The notes beneath the pieces are model-generated. The model ran no database searches and had not been told where the DNA came from. It was given only the letters and a program-made list of their open reading frames with translations. A stretch of 64,000 bases of DNA. It comes from Bacteroidota bacterium (lineage in GTDB: Bacteria > Bacteroidota > Ignavibacteria > UBA10030 > UBA8401). This document shows, piece by piece, positions 17,924 to 27,861 of this stretch; positions within the stretch are counted from its first letter, which is position 1, and each line of letters opens with the position of its first letter. Position numbers and translations under genes: made by a program. The DNA lies in assembly GCA_041658205.1 (NCBI GenBank), contig JBBAAO010000001.1, positions 2,666,001-2,730,000 on the forward strand. The letters are read 5' to 3'.

Positions 17924-18850
17924 TTAAATTCCTAAATGAAAATAAATCAATATTTTCCTTTTCGTAAACGGTGAAAATAGGAATAAAATTATTTTTTTAA
18001 CCCTATCAATAATTGAAATATTGGGATATCGAAATTCTCTCCAATTACTTATTCGAAGATATTTCCAATAAATATGTTTTCGGGGATGGCAACTAAGATA
18101 GTCCCAAGGCTTTGACGAACCAGTATAATGAATTATACACGGATCATTAAGCGCTTCCAAGAGATCATTTGGGGAATAACACTGCAATAATGTATTAATA
18201 TCTTTCTCCCAAAATGCTGATTGTTGATTCCATTTAGGTTTTATAGGGAGCCAACTTGCAAAGAGAATGGCATTCAAAGCATCCTGATCCCAAAACAATA
18301 ATTTAGCATTTTGTTTCCTTATGTAATCAACGAGTAATGACGTAATATTATTTTTGCGCCACGCTTTAAGATTTATTAAGAGCACTCCTGCATTGAAGTA
18401 CAATGAATTAGAAAATAACCCAAGTCTTTCATTGTGATTAAATGTTGGCTCTTGAATTGCAGCTATAATGTGGTCATCAACGTTTGTTTTCCACAAATCA
18501 ATAACAGATTTTGTTATGATCATATCTGCGTCAAGGTAAAGAAGTTTTTCAATATTATTTGACAATATGGAAGGCATTAGCAGCCTATAATAGGTTGCTG
18601 TTGAAACATGATGACTGATAAAGAAACCTTCCACATCGTTAGGATGAATGGGATGGAAGGAAAAAACCATATTATATTGATTTAATAATTTCCGGACACT
18701 TTGAAGATTATCTGGACTAAAATCAACAGAAAAAAAATGAATATGAAGTTTTTGGTCTCTGTTATTTTCACACAAAGAGGTTATCATCACCCCCAGATGT
18801 TGAGCATAACTATTATCTGCTGCACACGCAATATGTATGATATTATTCAT
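17924..18850 (-). CDS. Glycosyltransferase family 8 protein
   Basis: The start is set at the ATG ending at 18850, where the family begins (MNNIIHIACAADNSYAQHLG), giving 308 residues; it overlaps the upstream stop by eight bases. GT8 landmarks: NSYAQHLGVMITSL, the metal-binding DxD in LLYLDADMII, FNAGVLLINL, WDQDALNAILF and the C-terminal IIHYTGSSKPWDY. These are the signature positions of retaining galactosyl/glucosyltransferases such as LgtC. It adds a hexose to the growing surface glycan. Confidence 0.92.
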   Translation of the reverse strand: MNNIIHIACAADNSYAQHLGVMITSLCENNRDQKLHIHFFSVDFSPDNLQSVRKLLNQYNMVFSFHPIHPNDVEGFFISHHVSTATYYRLLMPSILSNNIEKLLYLDADMIITKSVIDLWKTNVDDHIIAAIQEPTFNHNERLGLFSNSLYFNAGVLLINLKAWRKNNITSLLVDYIRKQNAKLLFWDQDALNAILFASWLPIKPKWNQQSAFWEKDINTLLQCYSPNDLLEALNDPCIIHYTGSSKPWDYLSCHPRKHIYWKYLRISNWREFRYPNISIIDRVKKIILFLFSPFTKRKILIYFHLGI

Positions 18851-19517
18851 TAGTAGGTAATCGAAAGACACCACAGGTAGCCGATATTTTCTTAAAATTC
18901 CATAAAACTTCATTCAGTTTTGGCTTGTTTATAGTAATAGCAGAAAATAAAAGAACTATGATTGCTTTGACTAAATTAACGCATTTCGAAACCAGAGAAA
19001 ACTGGCTATTCACATAGGAAAAATACCAACCACAATCAACTTCCTTACCTTCAATGCATTGCAATAAAGGAAATGCATTTTTAAGCTGTTCAAAATCAGG
19101 ACGGTATTCTGTATCAATAGGATCAGGATGGTAAGGAAATTTATATGGGACGGAGACTAAAACAATTGTTTTTTTTGACAATATCTTGCAAAGAGAGTCA
19201 CAAAATATTTTTTTATCGGTAATGTGTTCTAATACGTTTGAACAAATAATGACATCCGAATCGTATTTTTTCAATTGGTTCACAAAATTTGGATCAACAA
19301 TATCACCAACCAAATCAACACCTTCATCTGCTTTAAGATCAATATTTTTTATGATGCAGGATTTTGAATGTAATAAATTAAGAAGATTTTCTTGAATATA
19401 GGGTTGGTACCGTTCAATAAATTCTGAGGTGCTAGATCCTATATTTAGAACAACAGAGTTCTGCACAACATATTTTTTTATTACATAGCTAAACCAATAA
19501 GATTCTTCAAGTAGCAT
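18843..19517 (-). CDS. Class I SAM-dependent methyltransferase
   Basis: A 224-residue methyltransferase of the polysaccharide cluster. A motif I strand with VVLNIGSSTSEFIERY lies near residues 22-38, an acidic strand IKNIDLKADEGVDLVGDIVD follows, then DVIICSNVLEHI (motif with the conserved Asn-Val-Leu-Glu-His) and VLVSVPYKFPYHPDPIDTEY, a late block common in sugar and SAM methyltransferases of type 11. A hydrophobic stretch near residue 185-200 may bring it to the membrane. Target unknown. Confidence 0.82.
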   Translation of the reverse strand: MLLEESYWFSYVIKKYVVQNSVVLNIGSSTSEFIERYQPYIQENLLNLLHSKSCIIKNIDLKADEGVDLVGDIVDPNFVNQLKKYDSDVIICSNVLEHITDKKIFCDSLCKILSKKTIVLVSVPYKFPYHPDPIDTEYRPDFEQLKNAFPLLQCIEGKEVDCGWYFSYVNSQFSLVSKCVNLVKAIIVLLFSAITINKPKLNEVLWNFKKISATCGVFRLPTNE

Positions 19518-19527
19518 ATCTATTATA

Positions 19528-20268
19528 CTATTGTTTAATTAAGATGCGTCCAGTGTAATCGATTCTATTCAGCAAAACCCGGAGATGATTTTCTTCTACA
19601 TACTGATCTACTGCTTCCTTTGCACCTTTCCAATGACCATAGTCGTCAATAATTAACACCCCGCCCTTAATTAATCGTGGAAATAAATGAACAAGTTCGT
19701 GATATGTAGAATCGTACCAATCAGTATCTAATCGTAGCATAGATATTTTTTCGGGAAGAGTCACAGGAATTGTTTCTTCTACTTTCCCTTTGACAAAATG
19801 TATACGTTCAATAGGGTAACTGGTCTGGCTAATATTTTTTTTAACTTCTTCTAACGGCGCAAAAGCCCAAATAATATCTTCCGGACTTTTTTTCCTTTTT
19901 GCAAGTAAATGATTAGCAGGTATACCATTTAAGTCAACATCTTTTTCTGAAGGCAGGCTCATCCCCTCAAATGTATCATATAAATATATATCTCGATATT
20001 TGTCATTAAACAATACTAAGGACTGTAAAGCACACATAATACTTCCACCTCTCCACACACCACACTCTACAATATCACCTTCAAGTTTATTTTTTGCGAT
20101 GTATTCTATACTCTTATAAATAGCATAGAGTCTTTCAGGGGAAGTCATTGTATAAGGTAAACACGATTTTGCCAATGATAAAAAATCTGATTCGAAATCC
20201 GATTGTGTATATTGTGGTACATCTGAATAACCAAATTTATTGAATATTTTTTTGAATATGTATTTCAT
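19528..20268 (-). CDS. TylF/MycF-type sugar O-methyltransferase
   Basis: The start is placed at the ATG ending at 20268 (MKYIFKKIFNKF), which has GGTGA eight bases upstream; the eight-codon extension is unlikely. The 246-residue product carries TylF/MycF family blocks: SPERLYAIYKSIEYIA, GDIVECGVWRGGSIMCAL, IYLYDTFEGM, ISMLRLDTDWYDSTYHEL and GGVLIIDDYGHWKGAKEAVD with the metal-binding Asp pair. Characterised members methylate deoxysugar hydroxyls using SAM and Mg. Here it most likely caps a sugar of the exported glycan. Confidence 0.9.
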   Translation of the reverse strand: MKYIFKKIFNKFGYSDVPQYTQSDFESDFLSLAKSCLPYTMTSPERLYAIYKSIEYIAKNKLEGDIVECGVWRGGSIMCALQSLVLFNDKYRDIYLYDTFEGMSLPSEKDVDLNGIPANHLLAKRKKSPEDIIWAFAPLEEVKKNISQTSYPIERIHFVKGKVEETIPVTLPEKISMLRLDTDWYDSTYHELVHLFPRLIKGGVLIIDDYGHWKGAKEAVDQYVEENHLRVLLNRIDYTGRILIKQ

Positions 20269-20346
20269 GACACAATTCACCTTCAATAACAAAATTTAAA
20301 CATTCACTATTTATTAAAATACAATTTTTGACTCAACATATTTTAA

Positions 20347-21672
20347 TTATTTCGATACTTTATATTGCATAAGTATATAACGATAAATATCAATCAAATG
20401 TCTTGGATGCCAACATTTTACCAAAACAACAAATGGGTTTCTGGTAATATCGAGTATACATAACACGATTAAACCGCTATACGATCCAACAACAATTGAT
20501 ATAGCCGCACCATCAATTCCATATTTAGGTATGAGAATACTATTCAATATTAAAAATGTGAATAGATTAATCACTTGAGCAACCAAGAGAATTCTTTGTC
20601 TGTTTGCTGCAACTAACCACATCCCATACGCTGTCCCAAAAAATACAGGGTACATTGACCAAATATGAATCTTAAATACTAATGAAGAAAGATTGAATTT
20701 TTCTGCATACAATAAAGAAATGATCCAATCACCACACAAAAAACCTGCAACCGAAATACCTATTGACATCCAAACAAGCAAAGAACATAGTTGAATAAAA
20801 CGATTGTATTGCAATTGAACATTTTCCCTATTATTTATAATTCCTGGAAATACTGCTGTGCTAATGGCTATTGGAATAAAATAAAATGCCTCGCTGATAC
20901 GAATTGCAGCAGCATATTGACCAACAAAGTTTAAATTATTTAAATAATGCAAAATTAATACTTGATCAGCTTTTTGATAAAGCAATTGTGCAAACCCAGC
21001 GATTATCATCGGCAAAGAGAACCGAAGCAAAAGTTTTGTTTCTAAAAAATTAAATTTCCATGATGTTAATGATTCTTTTTGTTTGCTATAAAAATATATT
21101 GAAAATATTGCATATATGATTGCATCTATTACCAAAACGGCTGCAAACCATTCAACGCTTCCGTGCAATACAATTAGTGCAATCTTCACAAGAGCTGAAA
21201 TAGATTGAGTAATTAATTGATTTATTGCGGTATATTTTGTTTTTACACGTGATTGAAAATAAAAATCAATAGTTTGAAAAGACTGGAATAGAAGAGATAA
21301 TCCGACAATAAAGACAATTAGTATTTTTTCTTGAGAGTCATGGAAACTAGAATAGGTTACCGCACAAATAATTGCAATCACCGATCCAATTAATTTTAGA
21401 AAAAATGTTGTTCCCAAAATGCTGTTTTTTTTATCCTTTCGGATAAGTAACTCTCTAACCACAATTCCATCTAATCCAAGCGTAGACGCTATCGTAAAAA
21501 TTGCAACAACATTTAGTGCGTAACTAATTAAACCAAACTGGTCCGGACCAAGATACCGAGTGACTAGCACTCCAACAAATAATCCAGAAACTATCCTTGA
21601 AATTTTTTCAACTAGCAACCAAACACTATTGGATAAATAATTATTTTGGAAGCCGTGCTGATAGTTATTCAT
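20347..21672 (-). CDS. wzx: Wzx-type polysaccharide flippase (MATE/MVF superfamily)
   Basis: A 441-residue membrane protein with about twelve to fourteen transmembrane segments. The N-terminus NYLSNSVWLLVEKISRIVSG followed by VTRYLGPDQFGLISYALN is the signature of O-antigen and exopolysaccharide flippases. The protein should flip lipid-linked oligosaccharide units across the inner membrane. The start overlaps the stop of the yfhO-like gene by eight bases. No Wzy polymerase is obvious, although the YfhO-like protein is large and polytopic. Confidence 0.9.
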   Translation of the reverse strand: MNNYQHGFQNNYLSNSVWLLVEKISRIVSGLFVGVLVTRYLGPDQFGLISYALNVVAIFTIASTLGLDGIVVRELLIRKDKKNSILGTTFFLKLIGSVIAIICAVTYSSFHDSQEKILIVFIVGLSLLFQSFQTIDFYFQSRVKTKYTAINQLITQSISALVKIALIVLHGSVEWFAAVLVIDAIIYAIFSIYFYSKQKESLTSWKFNFLETKLLLRFSLPMIIAGFAQLLYQKADQVLILHYLNNLNFVGQYAAAIRISEAFYFIPIAISTAVFPGIINNRENVQLQYNRFIQLCSLLVWMSIGISVAGFLCGDWIISLLYAEKFNLSSLVFKIHIWSMYPVFFGTAYGMWLVAANRQRILLVAQVINLFTFLILNSILIPKYGIDGAAISIVVGSYSGLIVLCILDITRNPFVVLVKCWHPRHLIDIYRYILMQYKVSK

Positions 21673-24193
21673 TTATTAGGTTTTGTTTTTTTCTTGTCCT
21701 CATCCGACGAAATGAAAAAAATCCAACCAATCCTACAATGATTATATTTGTCCATAAACTCAACTGTTTTCCCAATACAAATCCCACTGGTTCAAATTTC
21801 ATTGTCAGTGAATGCTCGCCGACAGGAACAACGACTCCTCGAAACATATAATTAATTCGATGGATTGGAGTTTCATGCCCATCAATAAACGCTTTCCAGC
21901 CTGCAGGATACCATGATTCACTAAGAAAAAGAAGATTGTTCCCAGTCGCTTTTACACGCAATGCTATGTCCTGAATACCAAAATGAGTATAGGTGGCTTC
22001 TGCACCCGCTTGCGGTGCATCAATAGCCAGCTTTAAATCATCCATAAAAAACGCGACTTCTTGTGGATCAAAGTTCATCTCTTTTATTTTTTGAAGAATA
22101 TCCAATCCTTTAGCAACTTCATAACGATTCACAAAAAAGGCACGCGGTAATACTGATCGATTATATAAAACATACTTCCCTTCAGAACTAAAAACCGGTT
22201 GCAAGATTTGATTTGAATCAAGTCGATCAGACAAAATATATTTGACATTCATTAATCCCCAAACCAGCGGATTTCCCAATCCCGCAACATCAAACATATC
22301 TTGAATCTGTCGCATTTTTACACCCTGATAACCATAAGCACTTTGTATTCTCCAATACGCCAGGGTATTGTTATAAGGTGGTTGACCTTGTTCAAACTCC
22401 AACGTACGGTATAACGTAGTATCCCGTTTAATAAATGAAACATATTTTGGTGTTGCAAACACATCTTGAGAATCTGTGTGTGGCTTTGGATCCATTGGTT
22501 TATAATTGACTCTCCACAAATCCAGCAGCATTACTGCAACTACTACCAAAGCAACTAACGAGTATTTAATCTTTTTTGATTGATATAGATATAATGACCC
22601 TAATGAGATAAGAAGGAACAATAAAGCATATGTGATATCACTCGATATCATTCCTGCAATCACTTTATACAGCTCGCCCACAACAGTCTGGTTATAAGAC
22701 CGTGCAAGAGATTGCATAATCTCTTGCCGTGGAAAAAACATATCATAGATTGAAAGGAAGATGTCTTTTGTTACAACCGAAGCAATAAGTAAAACTCCTA
22801 TTCCGACTAAAATATATTCGAATATTTTTTTTCGTTGAAGATTTTTTTCATCACCGTCGCCAATTAACGACATAAATCCGTACGCAGATAGAATCGGAAT
22901 CATAATCTGCACAAGGATTAAGATCATTGAAGGAATCCGAAACTTATTGAACATTGGAAAATAGTTGAACATCAAATCATAGAACAACGAAAACTCTTTC
23001 CCAAACGAAATGAAGAGAGATATGACGATCAATAACGCTGTGTATTGTACGAACGGGTCTTTTTTATTTCTCCAAAATCCAATACCAGCTAAAACGATGA
23101 TGACTATGCCCATATATTGCGGTGCATCTGTAAACGGCATATTTCCAAAATACGTGTTGAGTCTGGTCTCTTGATTCTGAGTTAATACGCCTCGATACGA
23201 AAACCATCCGAATCCATGAGAAGATGGGATAAAAAATGTCAACATCTCACTTGGAGAAAATGACCAATTGGTTGCATAGTCGTAATCAAGACCGCCATTG
23301 GAAGGAGCTTTTTCTTGAGATTGTTGAGATCGGATAATCGGATCAGATCCGCGAATAGAATACTTGGAATATTCCAGAGTAGAAAGGTACTGGTCACCGG
23401 TCATAGCAAAGGCCAAACCCGTTGCTACCGCAAATATAGACGCCGAGCGAATTATACCTTGCCAATTTTCCTTATAAATAATTGCACGTACAAAAAAGAA
23501 TAAATAATATAACCCAAACGCAAAATAGCAGTAGAAAATCATCTGCATATGACTTGGAATCAACATTAAGTGAATCAGAATAATCAAAACCAAAGAGAGC
23601 ACGATATTAAATTTTTCTCGTAGTCGTTCCAGAATTATAAAAATGAAAGGAAAGAAAGCGATAACTGGAACCTTGGTCATGTGACCAACAATGATCAAGA
23701 TAACGATGAACGTAGAGTGCATGACTCCCAATGCTGCAATGAGTGCAGCTATTTTATTCTTAAGCTTATCAAAAACGAACCAATAAATACCAATACCGAA
23801 TATTAAGTAATAGAGCAGTTCCCATCCGATGTCTGGATTATTCAAAATATGCCCAAAATAAACAGCCGCACGGTTCACAACAAGAGCAGTCACATCAAAA
23901 TATCGATCACCATGAACACTTAGACTTGCATAACCCGGCATTCCACAAAAAATATAAGGATTCCAAAGCGGAAAAATCCCTTCTTTGGCAGCATCGCTGA
24001 CAAGCGTATGAAAACTTTTGGAAGCAATACTATCTGCCGCCACAAATACTTTACCGTCAAATACCAGTTCATGGAAGAAAATAACTAACGAAAGGAAAAT
24101 GACAGTAATTGCCGCAGCGTGTTGATATTTCAATGGAATAGCAGGCGCATTCTGCAATAGCTTAGAAGGTTTTTCTTTTTTGATTGATGCCAT
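21665..24193 (-). CDS. YfhO-family integral membrane protein
   Basis: An 842-residue protein with about thirteen transmembrane segments in its first 600 residues, then a soluble C-terminal part and a final transmembrane helix. Early blocks such as FPLWNPYIFCGMPGYASLS, then RLREKFNIVLS, and the late LFLSESWYPAGWKAFIDGHE and GEHSLTMKFEPVGF are the recognised YfhO landmarks. The family belongs to the GT-C-like membrane proteins; B. subtilis YfhO is implicated in lipoteichoic acid glycosylation. In this context it probably glycosylates a surface polymer or lipid. It is the first gene of the cluster, divergent from the YbbR gene. Confidence 0.9.
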   Translation of the reverse strand: MASIKKEKPSKLLQNAPAIPLKYQHAAAITVIFLSLVIFFHELVFDGKVFVAADSIASKSFHTLVSDAAKEGIFPLWNPYIFCGMPGYASLSVHGDRYFDVTALVVNRAAVYFGHILNNPDIGWELLYYLIFGIGIYWFVFDKLKNKIAALIAALGVMHSTFIVILIIVGHMTKVPVIAFFPFIFIILERLREKFNIVLSLVLIILIHLMLIPSHMQMIFYCYFAFGLYYLFFFVRAIIYKENWQGIIRSASIFAVATGLAFAMTGDQYLSTLEYSKYSIRGSDPIIRSQQSQEKAPSNGGLDYDYATNWSFSPSEMLTFFIPSSHGFGWFSYRGVLTQNQETRLNTYFGNMPFTDAPQYMGIVIIVLAGIGFWRNKKDPFVQYTALLIVISLFISFGKEFSLFYDLMFNYFPMFNKFRIPSMILILVQIMIPILSAYGFMSLIGDGDEKNLQRKKIFEYILVGIGVLLIASVVTKDIFLSIYDMFFPRQEIMQSLARSYNQTVVGELYKVIAGMISSDITYALLFLLISLGSLYLYQSKKIKYSLVALVVVAVMLLDLWRVNYKPMDPKPHTDSQDVFATPKYVSFIKRDTTLYRTLEFEQGQPPYNNTLAYWRIQSAYGYQGVKMRQIQDMFDVAGLGNPLVWGLMNVKYILSDRLDSNQILQPVFSSEGKYVLYNRSVLPRAFFVNRYEVAKGLDILQKIKEMNFDPQEVAFFMDDLKLAIDAPQAGAEATYTHFGIQDIALRVKATGNNLLFLSESWYPAGWKAFIDGHETPIHRINYMFRGVVVPVGEHSLTMKFEPVGFVLGKQLSLWTNIIIVGLVGFFSFRRMRTRKKQNLINE

Positions 24194-24319
24194 ATTCCCG
24201 CTTTGGTATAATTTGATTTTTTTAAGTATTTAATGAAAATAGGATAAAATTGGGAGAGTTACAAAAAATAAATGAATTTGAACATTGTATATACTATACT
24301 CACTGGTTATATTTCCATT

Positions 24320-25237
24320 ATGAAAGAACGAAAATTTCCAATAATACTTTTTTCTCTGATATTTGCATCTTTAGTATGGATATCGATCAATCTCGGCAAT
24401 CAATTCAAATTTTTTACTGTCGTACCAATAAAGATTGAAAACTTACCCCCAGACCAAGCTATTGCTTCTCCTATCCCCCCCTCAATCGGTTTTAACATTC
24501 AAGGAAACGGATGGCAACTGCTCAATATCTTGATTTCACCTAACTTGTATTACACTATTGATTTTGCTGTTTTACCGAAAACAAATATTCTCTTAACATC
24601 AAAGGATCTGAATGAACATGTCAATATTTCCAATGACATATATATTTTTGGAACCACACCTGAGTCGATTAATGTACAATTAGACGATAAGGTTACTAAA
24701 AAGGTCCCCATCACGGGAATGGTGAATGCTTCGTTTCGAAATGGTTTTGGATTAGTCGGTACGGTGAAAACAACACCCGATAGCGTTCTATTAACCGGTG
24801 CAAAATCGCTGCTTAATAAAATCCAATACTGGCAAACAGAAACTATTATTCTTCATGATATCAATATCCCAATTTCCATGAATATTGGATTAAAGGATTC
24901 CCTGAAATTCGAAATATCGCGTTCCATTTCCAATGTCATTATTAATTTTGATGTCCAGCCAATTGCCGAAAAAACTATCGATGATGTTCCGATAGAAATA
25001 GTTCAGGTGCCTGATAAACGAAATGTCGTTCTTATCCCGCCGAAAATATCCATTATTATCCGATCTGGTGTCAATAATATCGCCAATCTTTCAGGAAAAG
25101 ATTTTTATGCATTCATCGATTACAAATCGATACTTTTAGATACGAGTGGAATGATTCAACCGAATATTGTTGGACCAGAGAATGTAAAAATTGTACAACA
25201 AAATCCCGAAAAGATTCAATATGTCGTTAGAAAATAA
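24320..25237 (+). CDS. YbbR-like domain protein
   Basis: The likely start is the ATG at 24320 (MKERKFPIILFSLIFASLVW), giving about 305 residues; the 16-codon upstream extension looks non-family. An N-terminal membrane anchor (residues 5-22) with WISINLGNQF is followed by YbbR repeats: VPIKIENLP, then VPITGMVNASFRNGFGLVG with PDSVLLTGAKSLLN, then VPIEIVQVPDKRNVVLIPPK. In Firmicutes YbbR (CdaR) regulates diadenylate cyclase CdaA; no cdaA is visible here. It ends just before a bidirectional terminator. Confidence 0.85.
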   Translation: MKERKFPIILFSLIFASLVWISINLGNQFKFFTVVPIKIENLPPDQAIASPIPPSIGFNIQGNGWQLLNILISPNLYYTIDFAVLPKTNILLTSKDLNEHVNISNDIYIFGTTPESINVQLDDKVTKKVPITGMVNASFRNGFGLVGTVKTTPDSVLLTGAKSLLNKIQYWQTETIILHDINIPISMNIGLKDSLKFEISRSISNVIINFDVQPIAEKTIDDVPIEIVQVPDKRNVVLIPPKISIIIRSGVNNIANLSGKDFYAFIDYKSILLDTSGMIQPNIVGPENVKIVQQNPEKIQYVVRK

Positions 25238-25285
25238 GGGACATCTTATTCTTCCATAATGTGACAAATGATATAAGACACTTTA

Positions 25286-25327
25286 AAACGAAAAACCCTC
25301 TGAATAAGCTCAGAGGGTTTTTCGTTT
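25286..25327. terminator. Bidirectional rho-independent terminator
   Basis: A near-perfect stem (AAACGAAAAACCCTCTGA... pairing with ...CAGAGGGTTTTTCGTTT) with a short loop and A/T runs on both sides lies between the convergent YbbR gene and the surface-antigen barrel gene. It can end transcripts from both directions. Confidence 0.85.
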
Positions 25328-25342
25328 CATTATTTTTTCCAA

Positions 25343-27013
25343 CTAAAAAGATCTATTCAATCGAAAGAAAATTGCTGCAGGTGCATGTTTATCTGTTCTC
25401 CAGGCAAATCCTAATCGTGCATCTCCATCATGCCAGGAGATAGCAAAACCGTAATCAGATTTTATCTGCGATGATTTTATTGAATCAAATCCATCATACA
25501 CTGCTAACGACGTTTTGACATTTGCAACCGTGCCGACATCTCCAAAAGCTATTAGATTTAAGAAACTGGGCCAAAAAAATATCTCATCAATCAAATCTCC
25601 GCTAAATCGATATTCAAGATTTGTCAACAACATTCTGTTTCCGTTAAATTCTTTAAAACCATACGCAGGAATAGTGTTGGCTCCACCGAGTTCGAACATT
25701 TTTTGGGCAATTGGTGCACCCTCCAGTGCTCCTGCTCGAAACCGTATATTAATTTGATCATCATCAAAAGCCGGTTGAAATCTGCGAACATCAACAATCG
25801 CTTGCGTGAAATCAAAATCGCCACCCAGTTCGTTGCCACCATATTCACTGCGCAAAAATAGATTCCAGCCTTCCGAATGATATCGGTATTTTTCTACAGT
25901 ACTTAATCCTGCACTCAAAGTTACACTTTTCATTGTCCCGGTATTCACTAAAGGATTACTTCGAAAAGTGCTCCCGCCAAATACAGCCCAACGTGCACCA
26001 CTATTCAATGATGCATATCGATCATTCAAAAACCTTACATCCACCATAGTGGAAACATCTCCATCTTTGGTATATCGCGCACTATGAAGTGAATATCCTT
26101 CACGTTGATAATAGTCCCTAAAATCTTCTCTGAAAAATAATGCGGCAAGATTGTTTTCCCCAAGATTCATAATCCATTCATCTTTTGTATCAGTTAAGCT
26201 GTGCACTTCACCGCCAAGTTCATAGAGTGTTTCGTCTGAAATAGCAAATTGACGGTCGAGCCCCAATTGCAGTCTCCATTTATGCGAGGTAAATCCGTAT
26301 CCGAATGAACCATAACCAGAGATCGACTTACTGCCATCCCAATAAAATTTCTTCTCCGCACCAAATCCAAGAAACAGTCCTTCTACGCGATTATATCGGA
26401 AGAGGAAATTATCATCAATTACATTTTCGGTGTTCCAAAAATACGGTTTAAATGAATACGAGTATTTCGTTCGGTATGTACTTTTTCGTTTGTACTTTCG
26501 AGTACTCGAATTCGATGATTGCTCCGTGTAACCTTCCACATAAGCGCCATCATCCTTCGATATGCTTCCGTTCATTGCGCGCACATTTCCCAAAATGTTT
26601 GAAGTCTTTTTGAGTTCAATATCACCATTTACCACTAGTACATCACCCAAAATTGTCCCCCGCACAGTTAATGTCCCATTTTTCACAACGAGGTCTCCCT
26701 GCACAGTGTCCGTTTCAACAATTTCAGTATTTCCATTAAAAGTTACGGCATCAGAAGATATTTTTGAATTTGATTTATCTCGGTCTTGAAGGCTTTCATC
26801 ATCATTATATTCTACCCGTTGGGATCGATCATCAACCATATCATCCACCTGAGACTCTATCGTCTCAACAATGCCATCCACAAATCGTTCAAAATCATTC
26901 GTTGTGCGGTCAAATCGATCTTCGTAGCTATCGTTGTCAGATTCGGAAATTTGTGCAGCAGATATAGAAATAAAGAGACAAAAAATAAAAAAAACTGAGT
27001 AGATACGAATCAT
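25343..27013 (-). CDS. Outer-membrane barrel protein with bactofilin-like repeats (surface-antigen type)
   Basis: The start is the ATG ending at 27013, preceded by a strong GGAGG; it gives 556 residues. A signal peptide (to about residue 20) is followed by an acidic helical stretch, then a polymer-like beta segment (about 88-150: VQGDLVVKNGTLTVRGTILG, DVLVVNGDIELKKTSNILGN) resembling bactofilin/polymer-forming repeats. The C-terminal two thirds look like a BamA/D15 surface-antigen barrel, with the PAYGFKEFNGNRMLLTNLEY block and a final aromatic residue (FFRLNRSF). It sits in the outer membrane. Function unknown; protein export or a patatin-like relative are options. Confidence 0.75.
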   Translation of the reverse strand: MIRIYSVFFIFCLFISISAAQISESDNDSYEDRFDRTTNDFERFVDGIVETIESQVDDMVDDRSQRVEYNDDESLQDRDKSNSKISSDAVTFNGNTEIVETDTVQGDLVVKNGTLTVRGTILGDVLVVNGDIELKKTSNILGNVRAMNGSISKDDGAYVEGYTEQSSNSSTRKYKRKSTYRTKYSYSFKPYFWNTENVIDDNFLFRYNRVEGLFLGFGAEKKFYWDGSKSISGYGSFGYGFTSHKWRLQLGLDRQFAISDETLYELGGEVHSLTDTKDEWIMNLGENNLAALFFREDFRDYYQREGYSLHSARYTKDGDVSTMVDVRFLNDRYASLNSGARWAVFGGSTFRSNPLVNTGTMKSVTLSAGLSTVEKYRYHSEGWNLFLRSEYGGNELGGDFDFTQAIVDVRRFQPAFDDDQINIRFRAGALEGAPIAQKMFELGGANTIPAYGFKEFNGNRMLLTNLEYRFSGDLIDEIFFWPSFLNLIAFGDVGTVANVKTSLAVYDGFDSIKSSQIKSDYGFAISWHDGDARLGFAWRTDKHAPAAIFFRLNRSF

Positions 27014-27127
27014 AGTTTCCTCCAATTGGAATGTAATAATTTTTTACGATTCTCATTGTAAAAAGTTACGGGTTAATAGCTAAGCGCCTTTGAATAATCA
27101 CTGAAATTTTGTAATTTTTAACACTTT

Positions 27128-27838
27128 ATGAGACTTTGCATCAATATTGATCACATAGCCACGCTTCGCAATGCACGAGGGGGAGCAGAACCCGATCCTG
27201 TTGCAGCTGCAAAAGTATGTGAACATGCAGGAGCAGATGGTATTGTCGTTCACCTTCGTGAAGATCGCCGACATATTAAAGACCACGACGTATGGACATT
27301 ACGTGAAACAGTAAAAACGAAACTCGATCTGGAAATGGGTGCATCAGATGAAATCGTATCAATCGCTCTTCGAGTTATTCCTGACTTAGTAACACTGGTA
27401 CCGGAAAAACGGCAGGAACTTACTACCGAAGGGGGTCTGAATGTTATTACCTACAAGGAAAAATTGAGACGTGTTATTGAAAAGTTTCACGAAAAGAATA
27501 TCCCCGTTAGTCTTTTTATCGATCCGGTAAAAGCCCAAATCGAAGCCGCAAAAGAGATTGAGTCCGACATGATTGAAATTCATACGGGAGAATATGCGGA
27601 AGCAAAAAAAACGGAAGAGTTAGAGCGTTTGTTGAAAGAAATAACATTTGCTGCTCAATACGGAAAACAACTCGGACTTGAGGTAAATGCAGGACATGGA
27701 TTAAATTACACGAATGTTTCACCTGTTGCAGCAATTCCCCAGATTGATGAAATGAGTATCGGACATTCGATCATTTCTCGAGCAGCATTTGTCGGATTAG
27801 AAAAAGCTGTGCAGGAGATGTTACATCTTGTTAAATAA
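27128..27838 (+). CDS. pdxJ: Pyridoxine 5'-phosphate synthase PdxJ
   Basis: A 236-residue TIM-barrel enzyme. Landmarks are CINIDHIATLRNARGG at the start, PDPVAAAKVCEHAGADGIVVH, HLREDRRHIKDHDV, LDLEMGASDEIV, PVSLFIDP and GLEVNAGHGLNYTNV near the end, all family signatures. It condenses 1-deoxyxylulose 5-phosphate with 3-amino-2-oxopropyl phosphate in the DXP-dependent vitamin B6 route. Length is normal. A terminator overlaps its stop codon. Confidence 0.97.
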   Translation: MRLCINIDHIATLRNARGGAEPDPVAAAKVCEHAGADGIVVHLREDRRHIKDHDVWTLRETVKTKLDLEMGASDEIVSIALRVIPDLVTLVPEKRQELTTEGGLNVITYKEKLRRVIEKFHEKNIPVSLFIDPVKAQIEAAKEIESDMIEIHTGEYAEAKKTEELERLLKEITFAAQYGKQLGLEVNAGHGLNYTNVSPVAAIPQIDEMSIGHSIISRAAFVGLEKAVQEMLHLVK

Positions 27839-27860
27839 AAACCGCTCACGCGGTTTTTTT
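27837..27860 (+). terminator. Rho-independent terminator of pdxJ
   Basis: The stem AAAACCGC / GCGGTTTT with loop TCAC, followed by a T run, begins inside the pdxJ stop region. The convergent gene on the minus strand ends at 27862, so it may serve both. Confidence 0.8.
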
Positions 27861-27861
27861 A

